Below are positions 59,539 through 64,000 of a DNA stretch of 64,000 bases, in pieces. Where the stretch lies: positions 18,662,001-18,726,000 of the forward strand of contig OZ316897.1 in NCBI GenBank assembly GCA_973895155.1. Direction: 5' to 3'. This stretch comes from Marsupella aquatica. Its lineage: Eukaryota; Marchantiophyta. The stretch's first letter is position 1. Every line of letters begins with the position of its first letter. A model generated the notes under the pieces. It was not told where the DNA came from, searched no databases, and worked only from the letters and a program-made list of their open reading frames with translations. The position numbers and the translations under genes are program-made.

Positions 59539-60894
59539 ACACTTTCCCATATGAAACCTAATAAAGGGAGAGGAAACAAGAGAAAATCTGGAAAACCAAA
59601 GAGCCAAAATGCCCACGGATTCAACCTAGAGTCCATCACAAGGCAATCTTTTAAATTTGCAATTGGTTGATAGAGCTCCAGTTAACCCCAAAGGAGGGTC
59701 AAAAACCTAGTTACTGAGCAAACAAATAGTATCCTAATACAGACATTAAGCTAACCATGTGAGTTTGCAAGGTCAACTTGAAATAAATGGATCTCAACAA
59801 CAGAGCCGCTGCCCTTTGATTCAGTGGAGCTGCAATGAGGATAGGGGAGTCTGCAAGGGCACTTGTGTCCTTGCTAAATTATTCTTCTCACTTTTTCATA
59901 ATCCTCCTCATCTGTACCTGTGGACATCAATGCAGAATTCCGTGCTTGCCTTTGCTATCATTTGGCCAGTCTTTCCAGATGTTCTCATTCAATTGGGCAG
60001 CAACACTGCCCTGGGTGTCTTTCAGAATCTGCCAAGCTCCATCATATTGAAATTGATCCCCGTTCTTTATTGTTTGTTGATACAAACTAAGAAATGGGAT
60101 GAATGACCAACTAGAGGCATGAGACATGGAGTGGCACACGCTCAACAAAATCCAGCTTACTATTTGTTTTTCTTCCGTCCTGCACGGGGTGTAGTACTTC
60201 CAACCTTGTCAAATTGAATTTCCCCAGACCCTGACAAGAACCCCACCTGGCTTGTCAAAGCTCTAAACTGGCCAAACTTGAGCCTTCTTGTTTGTGAAAA
60301 TCTCTTTTACGAAATGTCAGTTGGCCAACGCCAATAACAGTGTTGGATGTGACTTTTGTGTTTTGCTTATTGAATATTTGGTCATCACCGCGTCCTAGTA
60401 ACCAAACCCTGTTGGGCTGGAGATGCTCTGCTATAGAAGGCATCAAAGTTGGGAATTGATAGGAAGGAAGCATTTTTTCTTTGATGCATGGGAAACCCCA
60501 AAAAAGCATTTTGGGATGACATCCAACTTCAAAGATTTGGAAAGAGATTCCATTTGAGCTTATGGCTCAACTCTGTCCCATTCAAGCTGAAGGCTCAAAA
60601 AGAGGGAGGCAAATGGAATGATCAAAGACTAAATTGAATATCACATTTCTTTGGATTGAATAATGTGTTCCACCAGTGCAGCAAAATAGGGTGAAAAATG
60701 AAAGGAACAATGTTAGGGAAAAAAGACTAAAGTCAGTCCAACATTTCTGGGATTAAAAGAATTTTTCCACCAGTGCAACAAAACAAAAAATGAAACTCCA
60801 ATGGACAGTGGGGTTGGGTTCAATATGCAGACTTTGAAAACCTGTATAAGCCCCCTTTTTATTCACATGCCATTCAGTCCAAGGATGTTCCTGG

Positions 60895-61850
60895 CTATGC
60901 TGGGCGGGTTGCATGGTTTGTGTCCATGGTCATTGGAGCACAACTTTCCACAAAAACAGGGAGAAAAACAAAAGGGAAAAAATTTAGGGATAGAAGACGA
61001 AAGCACATGAAGCATTCCTCATTCTGGGCCGGTTGCATGATTTGTGTCCATGGTCTTTAGGAGCACAACTTTCCACAAAAACAGGGAGAAAAACAAAAGG
61101 GAAAAAATGTTAGGGACAGACGATGAAAGCACATGAAGCATTCTTCATTCTGGGCCGGTTGCATGATTTGTGTCCATGGTCTTTAGGAGCACAACTTTCC
61201 ACACAAACAGGGAGAAAATGGAAGGGAAAAAATGTTAGGGACAGAAGAGGAAAGCACATGAAGCATTCCTCATTCTGGGCGGGGTTGCATGATTTGTGTC
61301 CATGGTCTTGAGGAGCACAACTTTCCACAAAAACAGGGAGAAAAACAAAAGGGAAAAAATGTTAGGGACAGACGACGAAAGCACATGAAGCATTCTTCAT
61401 TCTGGGCCGGTTGCATGATTTGTGTCCATGGTCTTTAGGAGCACAACTTTCCACACAAACAGGGAGAAAATGGAAGGGAAAAAATGTTAGGGACAGAAGA
61501 GGAAAGCACATGAAGCATTCCTCATTCTGGGCGGGGTTGCATGATTTGTGTCCATGGTCTTGAGGAGCACAACTTTCCACAAAAACAGGGAGAAAAACAA
61601 AAGGGAAAAAATGTTAGGGACAGACGACGAAAGCACATGAAGCATTCTTCATTCTGGGCCGGTTGCATGATTTGTGTCCATGGTCTTTAGGAGCACAACT
61701 TTCCACACAAACAGGGAGAAAATGGAAGGGAAAAAATGTTAGGGACAGAAGAGGAAAGCACATGAAGCATTCCTCATTCTGGGCGGGGTTGCATGGTTTG
61801 TGCCCATGGTTTGTGCAGCACAACTTTCGCACAACTTTCAACAAAAAGGG
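60895..61850. repeat. 126-bp satellite, eight copies, later ones arranged as 252-bp dimers
   Basis: GCATG(G/A)TTTGTG(T/C)CCATGG starts at 60911, 61035, 61161, 61287, 61413, 61539, 61665 and 61791, with spacings of 124 then 126 throughout. From 61161 two unit types alternate: type A (GGGCCGGTTGC, CTTTAGGAGC, CACACAAACAGG) and type B (GGGCGGGGTTGC, CTTGAGGAGC, CACAAAAACAGG). The 252-bp dimers are nearly identical. Minus-strand frames repeated every 252 bases are by-products. Confidence 0.95.
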
Positions 61851-61871
61851 GAAGAAAAACAAAAGGGGAAG

Positions 61872-61876
61872 AAAAA
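61872..61876 (-). terminator. Pol III terminator of tRNA-Tyr
   Basis: Five T on the minus strand, 20 bases downstream of the tRNA 3' end, form a normal RNA polymerase III stop. Confidence 0.6.
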
Positions 61877-61896
61877 CAAACTACAGCTCCTGATCT

Positions 61897-61980
61897 TCCG
61901 ACCTGCCGGATTCGAACCAGCGACCTAAGGATATCTGTGAGCACTACAGTCCTCCGCTCTACCAACTGAGCTAAGGTCGG
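61897..61980 (-). tRNA. tRNA-Tyr (anticodon GUA) with an 11-nt intron
   Basis: The minus strand folds as a standard tRNA. The acceptor CCGACCT pairs with AGGTCGG, the D-arm is TAGCTCAGTTGGTAGAG (A box), the anticodon loop is CTGTAG, and the T-arm is GGTTCGAATCC (B box). Without the intron it is 73 nt. The intron is tRNA positions 38-48 (61933-61943), at the canonical site one base 3' of the anticodon, as in eukaryotic nuclear tRNA-Tyr genes. The discriminator is A; CCA is not encoded. Confidence 0.96.
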
Positions 61981-62470
61981 TTGGGTTCCAATGCGAAACA
62001 TAAGTTTATTTATTTCATAATTATCAATGGTTTTGACCCTTCGAACAAATTCAGGTTTCGATTTAAATTCGGGCTAGGTGGGCGCCATTCCCGCCACCAA
62101 TTGCGGCACATGCCTGCACGAGGCCGTAATTACGAGTGAGCATGGATTGCGGAGAACCTGCGGCAGTGGCGAAGGGGCATTTGGACGAGTGACATTGAAG
62201 CGAATTGCTCAGCTTGGTCGGCCCATTGCACACTAGGTATCCTGGATGAGGTGGAAAGTGATCTCGTTTGGAGTAGTCCAATTTCACATTATGGCAATCT
62301 GTGATGTTCGTGCACGTTTAAGAATTAAGATGCGCGAGTTGCTGTTTTTAGTCCGTCGGGTTCCACTTGTGAGCTAGCCAATAGATGTGATTCTCTCTCT
62401 TGGTTGCCCTCTATTTTATATTACTCTTTCTTCGCCGTGATTACTCTTTCTCGCCAGCAGATTGTCTTCC
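61981..62470. other. Spacer between tRNA-Tyr and the right-hand satellite
   Basis: No gene recognised. The 74-codon minus frame at 62063-62287 shows no known motif. Confidence 0.5.
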
Positions 62471-64000
62471 GGACATTTACATCCTGGTTTCAAGGTTCAG
62501 GGTTTAGGGTTCGGACCTGTAGGATTGTTTCCTTCGGCAATTTGGGCCACGGGTTTCTTTATAATTAAGTTGGGCCACCACCAACGGAATTGACGGTGGG
62601 CATCGATGAAGAGCTCCACCAATTGGAGATTCAGAGACTTTGCACTGGAGATTTGAGACATCAGGCAGGTGTTGCTTGAATAACAACTCTGCTTATCGCC
62701 ATAGACAAAACGAATGATTTTCAGGAGGAAAGCTCATGAACGATAGAAGCTCTAGATGAGCAGTGAATTTTCCAAGTTTGTGAGCTTTCGACAGCACACA
62801 GTCATTTAGAGATTGACATCCTGATTTTGAGGTTCAGGGTTTAGGGTTTGGGCCCGTAGGGTTTTGTTTCGTTCGGCAAATTTGGGGCATTAGCTTCTTA
62901 CCCTCGACCACCGACAACGGAATTGGCAAGTTGTGTCAGAAATCAGTTCCAAGTGGTCATCGATGAATAGGTCCAGCAATTGGAGATTCAGAGATTTTGC
63001 ACTGGAGGTTGGGGACATCAGGCAGGTGTTGCTTGTAGAACAACTCGGCTTATCTTTAGCCATAGACAGAATGAATGACCTTTGAGCATATTTAGGAGGA
63101 AAGCTCATAAACGGTAGATTTTCTAGATGAGCTGTAAAGGCTCCAAGTTTGTGAGCTTTCGACAGCACACAGTCCGTTCGAGGTTTAGGGGCGGCCTTTA
63201 GGGTGTGTTTCCTCCGGCAATTTGGGGCATTGATTTCTTAACCTAGACCACCGCCACGGAATTGGCAAGTTGTGTTAGAAACCACTCCTAGGTGGCCATT
63301 GATGAAGAGGTCCCCCAATTGGAGATTCAGAGACTTTGCACTGGAGATTTGAGACATCAGGCTGGTGTTGCTTGGCGAACAACTCGGTTTATCGCCATAG
63401 ACAAAACGAGTGATCGAGTTCGAAATTTTTCGACAGCACAGTCCACTTGAGATTGACATCCTGACTTTGAGGTACAGGGTTCAGAATTTGGACCTATAGG
63501 GTTTCTTTCTTTGGGCGGCATTGGTTTCTTAACTTAGACCACCGCCAGCGGAATTGACAGTTTGTGTTAGAAACCAGTCCTGGTGGCCATCGATTGATAG
63601 GTCCACCAATTGGAAATTCAGAGATTTTGCACCGGAGATCTCAGAAATCAGGGCAGGTGTTGCTTGTAGAAAAACCCGGCTTATCTTTTAGCCATAGACA
63701 GTACGAATGACTTTTGAGCTACCCGGCTTATCTTTAGCCATAGACAGAACGAATGACTTTTGAGCAACCCGGCTTATCTTTAGCCATAGACAGAACGAAT
63801 GACTTTTGAGCATATTCAGGAGGAAAGCTCATGAACGGTAAAGTCTCTAGATGAGCTGTAAAGGTTCCAAGTTTGTGAGATTTTGACATCACAGTATTTA
63901 CATTTGAGATGTGGATTTCGAGGTGTAGGGTTTAAGGTTTGGTTTCCCTCGGCAAATTCGGGGCATTGGTTTCTTAACTTAGAATACCCCAATGGAATTC
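62470..64000. repeat. 290-360-bp satellite with telomere-like motif, at least four copies, runs off the window
   Basis: Anchors GCAC(T/C)GGAG start at 62642, 62999, 63338 and 63629 (spacings 357, 339 and 291), and a further unit opens near 63900. Each unit carries GACATCCTG.TTT.(A)AGGT, a GGGTTTAGGGTT-like run, TTCGGCAAATTTGGGGCATT, AATTGGAGATTCAGAGA, CAGG(C/T).GGTGTTGCTTG, TTATC..TAGCCATAGACA and GTTTGTGAGCTTTCGACAGC. Inside the fourth unit a 45-bp block (CCGGCTTATCTTTAGCCATA) is repeated three times (about 63675-63808). Minus frames containing SFILSMAKDKPSCS-like peptides are repeat by-products. Confidence 0.88.

Larger units (their letters stand above)
43401..61896. other. 18-kb gene-free repeat-rich region
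   Basis: No protein-coding gene is recognised. The region is moderately AT-rich with two GC-rich islands, several mobile-element remnants and many short tandem duplications, each listed separately. The 44.0-47.3, 50.5-52.4 and 54.3-56.4 kb parts show nothing I can name. Confidence 0.55.

Noticed and set aside
61110-61862. Minus frames with the same 72-82-residue peptide every 252 bases
   Set aside because: By-products of the 252-bp satellite dimer, whose length is a multiple of three; no family resemblance.
61774-62001. Minus frame reading LAQLVERRTVV
   Set aside because: This is the tRNA-Tyr gene translated by chance.
1-64000. CRISPR arrays, bacterial operons or viral genes
   Set aside because: Spliced plant genes and a nuclear intron-bearing tRNA show eukaryotic nuclear DNA; repeat arrays have no unique spacers, and no viral protein was recognised.

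Overview
The window looks like nuclear DNA of a land plant, most likely a bryophyte (liverwort or moss). Evidence seen: intron-rich plant genes (introns mostly 80-400 bases), a plant ALDH10 gene, a phytochrome-interacting bHLH gene, TTTAGGG-type motifs, and an immune-receptor-like gene with an N-terminal alpha/beta hydrolase fused to NB-ARC, a combination known from bryophytes. The species is not determined; the bryophyte call is inference.

Layout. 1-5975 (+): C-terminal part of a giant VPS13/SHRUBBY-like lipid-transfer protein in one uninterrupted exon. 8052-12978 (+): a complete 15-exon ALDH10 (betaine/aminoaldehyde dehydrogenase) ending in the peroxisomal signal SKL. 13751-20734 (-): a complete 23-exon cytosolic-type glutaminyl-tRNA synthetase, convergent with ALDH10. 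22837-29185 (+; first exon uncertain): a hydrolase/NB-ARC/ARM/TPR protein with about 15 near-identical 43-residue armadillo repeats, the most unusual gene here. 36795-40772 (-): a complete 7-exon PIF-type bHLH factor that keeps the APA motif but shows no recognisable APB motif. 61897-61980 (-): tRNA-Tyr(GUA) with an 11-nt intron.

The rest (29.2-36.8 kb, 40.8-61.9 kb and 62-64 kb) is gene-poor and rich in small repeats. It holds a possible non-autonomous DNA element with subterminal TGACT-type words (31.8-33.7 kb), a SINE with a perfect 13-bp target duplication (56.4 kb), a foldback element (57.5-58.5 kb), an LTR-like end with a tRNA-Lys-type primer-binding site (59.4-59.5 kb), a 126/252-bp dimeric satellite (60.9-61.9 kb), a 290-360-bp satellite running off the right edge (62.5-64 kb) and many two- to four-copy tandem duplications.

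The genes are not an operon and share no obvious pathway: they cover membrane-contact lipid transfer, aldehyde detoxification, translation, putative immunity and light signalling. Exon borders were placed by eye from protein-family conservation and GT/AG sites; most should be exact, a few may be off by one base.
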